Shown here: piece by piece, positions 12,767-20,925 of the stretch
Position numbering within the stretch: position 1 is the first letter of the stretch
Layout of the letters: every line of letters begins with the position of its first letter
Source: Neisseria brasiliensis
GTDB taxonomy: Bacteria; Pseudomonadota; Gammaproteobacteria; Burkholderiales; Neisseriaceae
Length of the DNA stretch: 64,000 nt
Reading direction: 5' to 3'
Assembly: GCF_009671065.1 (NCBI RefSeq)
Contig: NZ_CP046027.1
Coordinates: forward strand, 2,553,511-2,617,510
Notes under the pieces: model-generated
Database searches by the model: none
The model's input: the letters and a program-made list of their open reading frames with translations, nothing else
Told to the model about the DNA's origin: nothing
Program-made: the position numbers and the translations under genes

Positions 12767-13813
12767 TTACTCGGCAAGTCCCTCTTCCTTCAGCACCGCC
12801 GCCAGCTTCTGTAATTCATCCGGCTTCATTTTTTTCTGGATATATACAAGTGACGGTTGTTTGTCATACATCCACAGACTCATTGGCAAATGGGGCAATG
12901 CACCTTGCTCTGTTGCCATTTTCAGCTTCGCACGAGTTGCATCATCAAACAGACTGTCTCTTCGGATATTACGAATCGATCGAATTTCCATGACTACCGT
13001 GTACAGGTAATTCAAAGTGCGTCTCATTAAGCGACTACCATTGTAAAGAATATCGTTACCTTGTTTATTGGACATCATACCCTTAGTAGTCAGGGTTTTT
13101 ACCGCACATACAAACTGGTCATAGTCCATCAGCATTTTAACCAATTTAAAGCCATATCCTCTCGTATTCATCAAGCTCACTTCTACCGGATCATCGTTGC
13201 GGACGATCGAAATACTCAAACCGCTAGAGGCCAGCTCCTGAATTTGTTTATCTACATCATCTTGAGCATCGTGGATATAGACATTGATTTCTTGAATCTG
13301 TTCTTCAAGACTACAAAGGTGATATTGAGCATACGGATTGTCTGCCATAGCCGCACTGAACAGCTCCCCACTCAGACTGAGTCCGTATTTGATACCCGGC
13401 CAGCGCGCTCCATTTCGGCGGTTATTGTTTCCCTCCCACATACGAACCCCTTGCTTGGTATGCAGAAGAAATTTGTCACTGCTTGAGGAAGTCAGATTTC
13501 CGATTTTACTGAAGCGGTCGTTTTCAGACGGCAAAATCTCGTAGGTACCCCAAACCAGATTACCTTTGCGCTTATTATTTCTGCCTAGGTAGTTTTTCAA
13601 GAGCAATTCATGAGCCTTAAATACCTCCCACTCAGTAAACTGTGGATCTTCTTCCGAAACCGCCTCGAATACCTTGTTACCAAGCGATTCTGCTGCACGC
13701 GGCATATCGTAACCGTTGCTGAACGGAGAGTTTTTGTTACCAACCTTCAGATGAAACTCCTGATGAACATGGATACTCCCAGGTTTAATGACGTGATGTT
13801 GTTTTAATTCCAT
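12767..13813 (-). CDS. TIGR03761-like integrating conjugative element protein (348 aa)
   Basis: ATG at 13813 (MELKQHHVIKPGSIHVHQEF). Features fitting the TIGR03761 (PFL_4669) ICE family are WEGNNNRRNGARWPGIKYGL, ADNPYAQYHLCSLEEQIQEI and DYDQFVCAVKTLTTKGMMSN, together with the gene order parB-...-this-DUF3158-ssb-topB. A conserved LMRRTLNYLYTVVMEIRSIR helix lies near residue 270. Soluble; biochemical function unknown. A 10-bp inverted repeat (13851-13877) and the right repeat array lie just upstream. Confidence 0.75.
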   Translation of the reverse strand: MELKQHHVIKPGSIHVHQEFHLKVGNKNSPFSNGYDMPRAAESLGNKVFEAVSEEDPQFTEWEVFKAHELLLKNYLGRNNKRKGNLVWGTYEILPSENDRFSKIGNLTSSSSDKFLLHTKQGVRMWEGNNNRRNGARWPGIKYGLSLSGELFSAAMADNPYAQYHLCSLEEQIQEINVYIHDAQDDVDKQIQELASSGLSISIVRNDDPVEVSLMNTRGYGFKLVKMLMDYDQFVCAVKTLTTKGMMSNKQGNDILYNGSRLMRRTLNYLYTVVMEIRSIRNIRRDSLFDDATRAKLKMATEQGALPHLPMSLWMYDKQPSLVYIQKKMKPDELQKLAAVLKEEGLAE

Positions 13814-13850
13814 ATGCTATTCCAATCCGTTTTAATGTTTTTTAAATGGG

Positions 13851-13877
13851 CAGCTTGTCACATCCTTTGACAAGCTG
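13851..13877. promoter_or_regulatory. 10-bp inverted repeat upstream of the TIGR03761-like gene
   Basis: CAGCTTGTCA, seven bases, TGACAAGCTG: perfect arms, 38 bp upstream of the ATG at 13813. It shares the TGTCA/TGACA half with the array palindromes but with wider spacing. Candidate operator, or a hairpin in the leader. Confidence 0.45.
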
Positions 13878-13950
13878 CTGTCATAGAAACCGGTCTTTCC
13901 CAGCAGTCATCGGCTTTAATGCTGCCGAAAGCTCCCTTGGTATGGTTATC

Positions 13951-14609
13951 GGGCCGCGCGGACGCTGTTAAGCCCCTTAACAGCGGGAACCCACCGTTAC
14001 AGTTTTCCGCTGAGCCGCGCGGCCGTCTGAAAATCATGGCCATCCAGACACCCTGTCAAGCCCCTTGACAGCACCGGGCCGCGCGGACGCTGTTAAGCCC
14101 CTTAACAGCGGGAACCCACCGTTACAGTTTTCCGCTGAGCCGCGCGGCCGTCTGAAAATCATGGCCATCCAGACACCCTGTCAAGCCCCTTGACAGCACC
14201 GGGCCGCGCGGACGCTGTTAAGCCCCTTAACAGCGGGAACCCACCGTTACAGTTTTCCGCTGAGCCGCGCGGCCGTCTGAAAATCATGGCCATCCAGACA
14301 CCCTGTCAAGCCCCTTGACAGCACCGGGCCGCGCGGACGCTGTTAAGCCCCTTAACAGCGGGAACCCACCGTTACAGTTTTCCGCTGAGCCGCGCGGCCG
14401 TCTGAAAATCATGGCCATCCAGACACCCTGTCAAGCCCCTTGACAGCACCGGGCCGCGCGGACGCTGTTAAGCCCCTTAACAGCGGGAACCCACCGTTAC
14501 AGTTTTCCGCTGAGCCGCGCGGCCGTCTGAAAATCATGGCCATCCAGACACCCTGTCAAGCCCCTTGACAGCACCGGGCCGCGCGGACGCTGTTAAGCCC
14601 CTTAACAGC
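13951..14609. repeat. Right array: 5.3 tandem copies of the 125-bp repeat, inverted
   Basis: Units start at 13951, 14076, 14201, 14326 and 14451, and a 34-bp partial unit at 14576; period 125. The sequence is the reverse complement of the left array. It contains six CTGTTAAG-type and five CTGTCAAG-type palindromes and five uptake cores. Copies appear identical by eye, indicating recent amplification or gene conversion. Confidence 0.97.
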
Positions 14610-14676
14610 ACGATGTCTATACCTACCTGCAACCGACCACGAAAAACGGATACAGATGGCGCTGCGCGTCTCCAGC

Positions 14677-14697
14677 GCTGTCAAGACTCTTGACAGC
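14677..14697. promoter_or_regulatory. Stand-alone palindrome of the array family
   Basis: GCTGTCAAG-ACT-CTTGACAGC: 9-bp arms with a 3-base centre, the same half-site as the arrays but in unrelated flanking sequence. It lies just past the stop of the 64-aa gene. Confidence 0.6.
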
Positions 14698-14715
14698 TAT
14701 CTGCTTCAGAAAAGA

Positions 14716-14910
14716 TTAATTTGCTTCGACAAATCGTTTCGACCACCCATTCCAAAAGAGGGTTTCCTCTTCAGCCAAGTTTGCTGATGTTTGGTTTTTC
14801 ACACAAAGCTTTTTTTCACAATCCCAAACTTGGCCGTTTTTTCTGACTTCGATACAGAAATATCCGGACTCAAACCATGATGTCAGAATCAGTTCCGTAT
14901 CCCCAATCAT
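14716..14910 (-). CDS. Hypothetical small ICE protein (64 aa)
   Basis: ATG at 14910, eight bases past the stop of the replication-type gene. The product MIGDTELILTSWFESGYFCI, then EVRKNGQVWDCEKKLCVKNQ, looks beta-rich with three Cys and ends NGWSKRFVEAN. It is the last gene of the parA-led run before the array. No family recognised; its reality rests on position and a compact fold-like sequence. Confidence 0.5.
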   Translation of the reverse strand: MIGDTELILTSWFESGYFCIEVRKNGQVWDCEKKLCVKNQTSANLAEEETLFWNGWSKRFVEAN

Positions 14911-14918
14911 GCGTTTGC

Positions 14919-16496
14919 TTACTCTTGTGGATTTGCTGTCAAAGGTCTTGACAGCAAATTCGGTTTATCGGCATTGCCCTTTATTTTGGCTTTGTTCACT
15001 GCATTTCTGGTCATTTCACGCAACTCTTCAACCGAGAGACCTGCATAGGGAGAATCCGGTTTTTCAGATGGGAGCTGTGACATTTCCTCTTGGCGTTTTC
15101 GATTTAATGCCTGCGTTTTACGGGTCTCGCTGACCTTGTGTGCAACCATGGCTGTAAACTGATTCTGTCCTGCCAGTTTACAGAACGTCATCAGCAAACC
15201 CAAAGGGCTGTTTACCGGTTTCAGTTGCCCCGAAATTTCGTCCAGAATTTCCTGTTTTTGTTTCAGACTGGCATTCGGACAGTAACGGCCAAAGATGGTT
15301 TGAGCTTGTTCCTGCATGGTCTTGTTGAATGTTTTCGGGTAAATCAACTCCTCATCAACTACCACAACATTCCCTTGAATTGCCTGTTTTTTGTTCGGCA
15401 ACACGGTTTTGTAGTTGTAGTTAAAAACACCTTTGTAATTTAAATATATAACAATCTGCCCATTTGTTGATTCTGAAACTGCCCATTTGTCGGAAATGAA
15501 TTTCCTGTTTTGTGGTTTCTTAATTTCCCCATTTGTCGATTCTGAATCCTCCCTTTTGTCGATTCCGAATGTCATATTTTTAGAAGAGGGTAAATCTGCC
15601 GAAAAACCGCCCTGAGAACCTTGCTCCTCCATATTTGGCCCTTTCCGCCAATCTTTTTTGGCCCTTTCCGCCAATCTGCGAAATTCTGCCTTTTCGGACA
15701 ATTTACTACGGTTTTCCTGTGCGGGTGTATTCAGCAGGTTCCGTATGGTTTCCAAGATGGCACGACCATTCACCAAGGTGAAAATCCGGCGGCTGGCCAG
15801 GAAATGTTTTTCAAAAATGAATTTCAAATCCTTAAGCCGGTTACGTGCGGTGCGCTGTGATTTATCGGACAACACAATCCGCTCCTGCCATTCAGCAGCC
15901 GTCAGCGACGAAAAGGCATGGTGCTTGTGGGTGTTCAATTGATTGACAGCATCCTGCAAAGCACAGGTCAACATGACCGCTGCGTGGATACACCCAGTCA
16001 GCGTGACCAAATCACGGTGGTAAGCGATACGCTTACTGAAATAGCGGCGGTAAAATAAAGAGCTTCTGTTTTGCAGCTCATCCAAGGTCAGTTCGACATT
16101 GCCACTATTTCCTTCATTCATGCAGACAGCAGCAGACAGCTCATCCAAATTGACCTTGAACGCCAAAGGCGCACCTATGCCTTTTCGGCGTGTTTGAATC
16201 AGATTCAGCTTTTTCAGTTTATCTTTACAGGTATCCTGTTCTCTCGGTGTCAGGCCGGTTTCCTCTTGCATTTGTGCGATGGATTTGTAAATCCACCCAT
16301 CACGTTGCGCAACCTCCTTGCTGACGCGTGTCCAATACAGCAGCTGAGACAGCATGGCGGCAGCTTTGAGAGAGCCTGTAATCTCAATCAGGCACCGGTA
16401 TACCGCGATTGTGCGACCGCCCTGAAGAGCTTCCCAGCACTGTGAGAGCTCGGTATTAAACAGGGACGGTGGGGGCAAGGTCAGTGTTGTCATCAT
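14919..16496 (-). CDS. Replication-type protein with two winged-helix modules (STY4528-like, 525 aa)
   Basis: Starts at 16496 with TAATG overlap to the gene before. Module 1 (about residues 38-115) has SLKAAAMLSQLLYWT, DGWIYKSIAQMQEETGLTPR and LKKLNLIQTRRKG, a winged-helix arrangement common in plasmid and island replication proteins. Module 2 (about 155-260) has GCIHAAVMLTCALQDAVNQL and LSDKSQRTARNRLKDLKFIF. A polar middle carries two copies of a DK-x3-SESTNG-x-I motif. The family name is assigned from order (after parAB and DUF2857) and domain type. The C-terminus encodes one array-type palindrome (14935-14955). Confidence 0.65.
   Translation of the reverse strand: MMTTLTLPPPSLFNTELSQCWEALQGGRTIAVYRCLIEITGSLKAAAMLSQLLYWTRVSKEVAQRDGWIYKSIAQMQEETGLTPREQDTCKDKLKKLNLIQTRRKGIGAPLAFKVNLDELSAAVCMNEGNSGNVELTLDELQNRSSLFYRRYFSKRIAYHRDLVTLTGCIHAAVMLTCALQDAVNQLNTHKHHAFSSLTAAEWQERIVLSDKSQRTARNRLKDLKFIFEKHFLASRRIFTLVNGRAILETIRNLLNTPAQENRSKLSEKAEFRRLAERAKKDWRKGPNMEEQGSQGGFSADLPSSKNMTFGIDKREDSESTNGEIKKPQNRKFISDKWAVSESTNGQIVIYLNYKGVFNYNYKTVLPNKKQAIQGNVVVVDEELIYPKTFNKTMQEQAQTIFGRYCPNASLKQKQEILDEISGQLKPVNSPLGLLMTFCKLAGQNQFTAMVAHKVSETRKTQALNRKRQEEMSQLPSEKPDSPYAGLSVEELREMTRNAVNKAKIKGNADKPNLLSRPLTANPQE
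14935..14955. promoter_or_regulatory. Array-type palindrome inside the end of the replication-type gene
   Basis: GCTGTCAA-AGGTC-TTGACAGC, 8-bp arms, lies within the last coding codons (encoding LLSRPLTA). A coding constraint alone would not produce a palindrome. Confidence 0.55.
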
Positions 16497-17233
16497 TACG
16501 TCCTGTTCAAATATTGTGCGGTTAAAGCACCGAGCACCTTCAAGCTGTATCGGCCGCTTCTGGTTGCAGGCATACCTTCCAACTTGACTTCGATCAAACC
16601 GATTTTACCCAGCTCTGCAATGGCAGTTTCCTGCTCGCGTCGTGACAAGCGCGTCATTTCCGTTACATGGCCTTCGGCAAGGTAAGTCCATGGAGACCAT
16701 TCCCCCCGATTTTGAAAAGCGACATATTCGGTTTCGTTCTGCAAAAATGATAAATACAAAACCGACTTGAACGACAAGCCCAAGCTGGCCAGTGTTTTCA
16801 GGTGCAACTTGTTGATGGATACCGGTGGACACCCGATCGCTGTAATGTTCCGTGTGCTATGTTCGCGAATGGTGCGCTCAAGCAGCAGGTCATCCAGCGT
16901 GAACAGGGAATCTGTTGGGAATACGGTGCGCTTGTTTAATAAAAGGCCTTTTCCCATCAATTGCTGTCGAATGTTACGCCACTGTTTAGGGGTCAAACCG
17001 GCCTCATCGAATACGATGTCGTTATTAAGGGAAACCCACTCACCGGGCATACATTTCTCAGTGAAGTAGCTTAAAAAGTAACCTTGCGTCACAGATTGCA
17101 TGGCTTCCGCGAACTGTTTGACATAAGTTGCCGGTTCATCCCACAGAGCAGCCAGGCTCTTCAATGTATGCTCGCGATAATCGGGCGCGGGGAATCCTGG
17201 CACAAACAAAGATGATTTGATATCGGTATTCAT
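16496..17233 (-). CDS. Winged-helix ICE protein between the DUF2857-like and replication-type genes (245 aa)
   Basis: ATG at 17233 with GGAGG before it, overlapping the end of the DUF2857-like gene's stop region. Starts MNTDIKSSLFVPGFPAPDYR. Two winged-helix-like stretches can be seen: WVSLNNDIVFDEAGLTPKQW with RNIRQQLMGKGLLL (about 65-100) and YLAEGHVTEMTRLSRREQET with AIAELGKIGLIEVKLEG (about 185-225). This is the layout of a DNA-binding replication or regulatory protein. It shares composition with the following gene, and the two may act together. No firm family. Confidence 0.6.
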   Translation of the reverse strand: MNTDIKSSLFVPGFPAPDYREHTLKSLAALWDEPATYVKQFAEAMQSVTQGYFLSYFTEKCMPGEWVSLNNDIVFDEAGLTPKQWRNIRQQLMGKGLLLNKRTVFPTDSLFTLDDLLLERTIREHSTRNITAIGCPPVSINKLHLKTLASLGLSFKSVLYLSFLQNETEYVAFQNRGEWSPWTYLAEGHVTEMTRLSRREQETAIAELGKIGLIEVKLEGMPATRSGRYSLKVLGALTAQYLNRT

Positions 17234-17236
17234 CCC

Positions 17237-17836
17237 TTATCCTCCAAAATACTTATCGTCTGTAATTACTGTATACAGTTGACCCAAATCCAAATTCAGA
17301 AATTCGGCAGACAGGCTTTGGTAGCGCAGATAAAGATTTTTCTCTGACTGACTGTTTTGCCATGCTTTCAAAATTTGCAGTCTAGTACCCGTATCGGGCA
17401 TTTTCAGACGGCCTCGGGATACAGGTATTCCCAAGTCAAGGCGGACCTTTTTAATTTCTTCCACGGTAACCAGTGGGCACAAATCCACAATCATCTGATT
17501 ACTGGCTTTGCGGGTTACAAGCCAGCGGACACGTTGAAGCTCTTCTTCATACTGCTGAACATTTTTTTCAAATACGTTCAGATTGTTCTGCAGACAGTCC
17601 AGATCAATCAGGTAGCTCACGACACCAATGGAATGTTTGGCTAATTTTTCCAATTGCTTGGTGTCCATTTGACGCAGCTTGGCCAAAGTCTCTTTATGCT
17701 CTCGCAGCGCAATCGCATTGTATGAGGCCTCATTTTTTGAATGCGGCGCTGCAGCCAGCTTGCTCAAAGCCAAGAAAGTATGGAGATTGTCGGTACTGAC
17801 CATGCGGTAAACAAAAGGCTTGTTCTTCGTCATCAT
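17237..17836 (-). CDS. DUF2857-like ICE protein (199 aa)
   Basis: ATG at 17836 overlaps the parB stop (ATGA). The C-terminal half carries the DUF2857-like pattern: a helix-turn-helix-type NQMIVDLCPLVTVEEIKKVR, then LDLGIPVSRGRLKMPD, where a regulator chooses sites by a short recognition helix. The N-terminal half is helical with a coiled-coil region (CLQNNLNVFEKNVQQYEEEL). In ICEs DUF2857 genes follow parB, as here. Probable DNA-binding accessory of partition or regulation; exact role unknown. Confidence 0.65.
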   Translation of the reverse strand: MMTKNKPFVYRMVSTDNLHTFLALSKLAAAPHSKNEASYNAIALREHKETLAKLRQMDTKQLEKLAKHSIGVVSYLIDLDCLQNNLNVFEKNVQQYEEELQRVRWLVTRKASNQMIVDLCPLVTVEEIKKVRLDLGIPVSRGRLKMPDTGTRLQILKAWQNSQSEKNLYLRYQSLSAEFLNLDLGQLYTVITDDKYFGG

Positions 17837-19407
17837 GCCTCTCCTTGAGCGTTGACTTGACGAACGAGCAAATGAATTTCCTCTAAAACAGGGCAGAATG
17901 GATGATTTGCATGGGTTTGCCAGTGTAAGACGCAGTTAACCAGAGTGGGGCGGTCACCAATCCCGAAATTCAAAAATTCATCCCATTTATCCGGATCGTG
18001 ATAGGCAATACGGACTTTTGAATCATCGGGGAGTGCCAGAATAGGGTTGTCCGCATCATCAATATTGAGCATCAGCTCATCTAATCCGCACAGCTTCCAC
18101 AAATAGGTAAACACATTGCCGGCCTCGGTATGAAGGTTATCGACAATAAAAGGGGAAATGACATCAGGATTATTGGCAATTGCTGAAAAATCCGGATATT
18201 CAATATAGAAGCCAAGTGGGAAAGCGGGATTGCTTTTAAAACATTCAGCCAAGCCGACACGGTTCAGCCATTTTTTGACTGCGGTATGCAGGGTTTTGGT
18301 GATTTGTTCGACTGTTTCAGCTTCTACTGCATGTGCCGTCCCAGCCGGAGGGTCGACCTCCGGCTGCGCCGCGCCTGTCGGCGTGAAAGACACTGGCACA
18401 GTTTTGTTGGACACAAGAGTGCCACCTTCGGTGGCAGGTGCAGCTTGGCGCTGCACCGCACCGATTTCTTCAGCGTTTAATTTTGCAGAAGATGGATGAT
18501 TTTTTAAGAAGTTTGAACCAGATTCCGAATATTGGGTGTCGTTTGAGCCAGTTTCATTTTCATCAATAAAGGCGGCTGTGCCATACACTGTTTTGAAACG
18601 GTCGCTGACAAAGTCGAGCAGGGCAGTCACATCCAAAGTGTCTGCTGTGTATTGTTCGTGCCACTGTTCCAGAATATCCGACCATGTTGCGAGAAAGCCG
18701 TCGGCTTCACCGGCCTTTTTGGCTGCAACAGCCATGGCTGTATGCAATTTTTTGATTTCAGATACCTTCGGATTTGACAGTTCATAGGCATAACGTCCCA
18801 GTTCCTGCAAAGAATCTGAGGCAAAGAAGAACAGGTTCAGGGTTTTGTGAGAAACAACCAAACCTGCTGCACCAAACATTACTTCTAATTCGCGCAGAGA
18901 CAGACGTTTATCGCTCTCATCCTGAAAAATATCGCGCACCTCCGCATAGGCGCAGGCCTTATCCCAAAAGCACATCTCTGCACGCTGTTCGTTTTCAATC
19001 AGATGGGCAATCTGAAGCTCGGTTTCGTTTGTATAGGCCACGTAGAAACAGGGAATGTTTCGAAAACGACTTTCTCCTGTTTCTTGATACAGTTCACGCA
19101 TGATTTTCAAACGTGTATTGCCCCCCTGAGCCAGAACGTAATGGTTTTCTCCTGGACGCTGGGTCACATGTACAGGCTGTTGGATACCGGTGGCACGGAT
19201 GGATTCTTTGATGGCAGCGTAGCTGGCCTCATCATGTTGGCGGCGCGGGTTTTTGTCGAAAAACTCGATTTCGGCCACCGGCAGCTGCATGAACATGCCG
19301 TTAGCCATGGCCGGTTTGTCATTTAAGAGCATGCTTGTCTGAGCCGGGGTATCAATACGGAGGCTCAAACCGGCCACACCTTGGTTCAATTTGTTGTTTA
19401 CGCTCAT
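17833..19407 (-). CDS. parB: ParB-family partition protein, ICE-encoded (524 aa)
   Basis: ATG at 19407 overlaps the parA stop. The ParB/Srx domain (about residues 45-130) includes FFDKNPRRQHDEASYAAIKE, IQQPVHVTQR and VLAQGGNTRLKIMRELY. The helix-turn-helix part follows (LSLRELEVMFGAAGLVVSHK). A long linker (about 275-360) and an unusual C-terminal 160 residues make it longer than plasmid ParBs of about 300-350. It should bind a centromere near by; the 125-bp arrays are the obvious candidates. Inside the linker are three DNA hairpins (18342-18457). Partner: ParA. Confidence 0.9.
   Translation of the reverse strand: MSVNNKLNQGVAGLSLRIDTPAQTSMLLNDKPAMANGMFMQLPVAEIEFFDKNPRRQHDEASYAAIKESIRATGIQQPVHVTQRPGENHYVLAQGGNTRLKIMRELYQETGESRFRNIPCFYVAYTNETELQIAHLIENEQRAEMCFWDKACAYAEVRDIFQDESDKRLSLRELEVMFGAAGLVVSHKTLNLFFFASDSLQELGRYAYELSNPKVSEIKKLHTAMAVAAKKAGEADGFLATWSDILEQWHEQYTADTLDVTALLDFVSDRFKTVYGTAAFIDENETGSNDTQYSESGSNFLKNHPSSAKLNAEEIGAVQRQAAPATEGGTLVSNKTVPVSFTPTGAAQPEVDPPAGTAHAVEAETVEQITKTLHTAVKKWLNRVGLAECFKSNPAFPLGFYIEYPDFSAIANNPDVISPFIVDNLHTEAGNVFTYLWKLCGLDELMLNIDDADNPILALPDDSKVRIAYHDPDKWDEFLNFGIGDRPTLVNCVLHWQTHANHPFCPVLEEIHLLVRQVNAQGEA
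18342..18457. repeat. Three consecutive hairpins in the parB linker
   Basis: CAGCCGGAGG/CCTCCGGCTG (10-bp arms, 18342-18366), TGCCACC/GGTGGCA (7 bp, 18420-18436) and GGTGCAGC/GCTGCACC (8 bp, 18437-18457), the last two abutting. All lie in the codons of the low-complexity linker (PEVDPPAGTAHAVEAE region). Confidence 0.7.
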
Positions 19408-20303
19408 GACAACACTCCCTCAGATTTTTCCTCAGGCAGCAGGGTGGTCATGTTGTTGAAACAGCTTCCGCGCAGTTGACGTTCTTGGATGCCCGGGAAA
19501 ATCTCGTAAACAATATTGTGCATCACCTCATAGGCAGGCATCAGCTTGCCTGGGTGTTCCTGCTCATGGCAATGTACAGGGATGCGCAACGTTGCCGCTT
19601 CTTTATACGATTTTGCTTCTGGAACGGTAGTTTGAAGCAGCTTTTTACGGTCATCGAGTGACGCACTGAAAAATTCGCGGATTTCTTGGGCAATCAGTTT
19701 TGCATCTTTGCTGCGGTCTTGAGCGTAGATAACAGCACGCAGCTGTGGGGTTCCAAGTCCCATCACTTCACCTTGAGCCAGTCGTGACAAAGCTTCCTGA
19801 GTACCGGTGACGAACTCACGGGCACTGAGGATTTCAGGCATGATGGGAGTAATCAGACAACTGGCGGCAAACGAAGCCGCATCCTGCAAGGCTCCGACTG
19901 CACCTTGTGTATCGATTAAGATGACATCGTAATTATTTTGAAAAAAAGGATTTTGGAATTTGGCTTTCAGCAAGAAAGCACGGTCGGCACGATTGGCGAT
20001 TTTGGTTTGGATATCGGCCGAGATATTGTTGGAAATAATGATATCCAGATTTGGGAAAATCGTATTGGACACTGTTGAGCGTACATTGGTATCAGAATTG
20101 TCGCCAAGCAGCAATTCCACGATGCCGTTAGGTGCACGGTAGTTGAGCGGGTAAAATTTGGAAAGTGATGGTTGGACATCGGCATCAACCATGAGAACGC
20201 GCAGTCCGATATCGGCGAGAACGGCGGAGATATTGGCCAGCAAGGTGGTTTTACCGACCCCGCCTTTGGTTGAGGTGGCAGCTAAAATTACGGGTGCAGA
20301 CAT
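19404..20303 (-). CDS. parA: ParA-family partition ATPase, ICE-encoded (299 aa)
   Basis: Starts MSAPVILAATSTKGGVGKTT, with the deviant Walker A KGGVGKTT at residues 13-20, DADVQPSLSKF (Walker A' Asp) near 41 and DVILIDTQGAVG (Walker B) near 120. ParA ATPases dimerise on DNA and position ParB-bound centromeres. It is the first gene of the operon parA-parB-DUF2857-like-wHTH-replication gene, with ATGA overlaps at parA/parB and parB/DUF2857. Only about 145 bases separate it from the dif-like site, so its promoter lies at the element's very end. Length is normal for the family. Confidence 0.95.
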   Translation of the reverse strand: MSAPVILAATSTKGGVGKTTLLANISAVLADIGLRVLMVDADVQPSLSKFYPLNYRAPNGIVELLLGDNSDTNVRSTVSNTIFPNLDIIISNNISADIQTKIANRADRAFLLKAKFQNPFFQNNYDVILIDTQGAVGALQDAASFAASCLITPIMPEILSAREFVTGTQEALSRLAQGEVMGLGTPQLRAVIYAQDRSKDAKLIAQEIREFFSASLDDRKKLLQTTVPEAKSYKEAATLRIPVHCHEQEHPGKLMPAYEVMHNIVYEIFPGIQERQLRGSCFNNMTTLLPEEKSEGVLS

Positions 20304-20449
20304 AATTTATTCTTCCTATTGAAAGATGAAGATTGATAAAAATAAATTTCAACTTTCACCCAAAAAAGAAGATAAATAAACGCAAATTATGCCTTTAGAG
20401 GGGTGGGAAAACCGCTGTTGGATTCAGGTATTTTTTCCTGTATTCCATA

Positions 20450-20477
20450 ATTTAACATAATATACATTATACGAATT
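20450..20477. other. dif-like XerCD recombination site, element/chromosome boundary
   Basis: Left arm ATTTAACATAA (20450-20460), centre TATACA, right arm TTATACGAATT (to 20477). By memory of the neisserial dif, the XerD arm and centre match fully and the XerC arm differs at two positions. The gonococcal genetic island integrates at dif in the same way, with parA near the boundary. The site sits between parA and the chromosomal genes. Confidence 0.8.
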
Positions 20478-20548
20478 TATATAATCATCTCGAAGAATAC
20501 ACTTATGCTGTATAATCCAGCCTATTATCTCATGTTTCCAATGACTTT

Positions 20549-20857
20549 ATGTTCAATACCGATTTACTGCGCGAGAAAATTATCAACGAAGATTATCAGC
20601 GCATGATTATTGTCAACAGCGGCGATTTCAGCGCCACTGAAACCGGTTTGCTTCAAGAAATTTTACAGCGCTTTGATTTTGATGTGATTCAGGCACAGGC
20701 ATTGGCTCAGGCGGTTTTGCAGCAACAGCGTTTTGATCCGAATGAATACCATATCGACAGCGACGATGAAGACATCACCGGCGTGTGTCCGCATTGTATT
20801 AATCCGCCCATGCCGCCGCTGCGTGATTACTTGGCTTGGCGTGAATTGCGCGGCTAA
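20549..20857 (+). CDS. Conserved hypothetical protein upstream of ruvB (102 aa)
   Basis: ATG at 20549 (MFNTDLLREKIINEDYQRMI). An acidic protein with an N-terminal helical part and a C-terminal HIDSDDEDITGVCPHCINPP-M motif, in which the CxxC pair could bind metal. It is the first chromosomal gene past the dif-like site and lies 68 bases upstream of ruvB on the same strand with an uptake core between. No family name known to me. The Shine-Dalgarno is weak. Confidence 0.7.
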   Translation: MFNTDLLREKIINEDYQRMIIVNSGDFSATETGLLQEILQRFDFDVIQAQALAQAVLQQQRFDPNEYHIDSDDEDITGVCPHCINPPMPPLRDYLAWRELRG

Positions 20858-20925
20858 GCGCTATATTAACTTTGAGGCCGTCTGAAAATATTTCCGGCTT
20901 TTGCCGATGATTGAAATGATGAATT

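Larger units (their letters stand above)
1..20477. mobile_element. Replication/partition end of a GGI-like integrative conjugative element (partial)
   Basis: All genes to about 20.3 kb run on the minus strand and include the module typical of ICEs and of the gonococcal genetic island: ParA, ParB, DUF2857-like, wHTH replication-type proteins, TIGR03761-like, DUF3158-like, SSB, topoisomerase III, DUF3577 and DUF3275. The right boundary is placed at the dif-like site 20450-20477, beyond which ordinary chromosomal genes (ruvB) begin on the other strand. The left boundary, relaxase and type IV secretion genes are not in the window, so transfer ability cannot be judged. DNA uptake cores occur inside the element, so it has long resided in this family. 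Element type is inferred from gene content plus the dif site. Confidence 0.85.

Noticed and set aside
13858..14043. Short minus-strand frame running into the right array
   Set aside because: Its second half is repeat sequence and no start signal is present.
11666..14609. Possible CRISPR array
   Set aside because: The repeat is a continuous 125-bp unit with no variable spacers, in two opposite arrays, and no cas gene is present.
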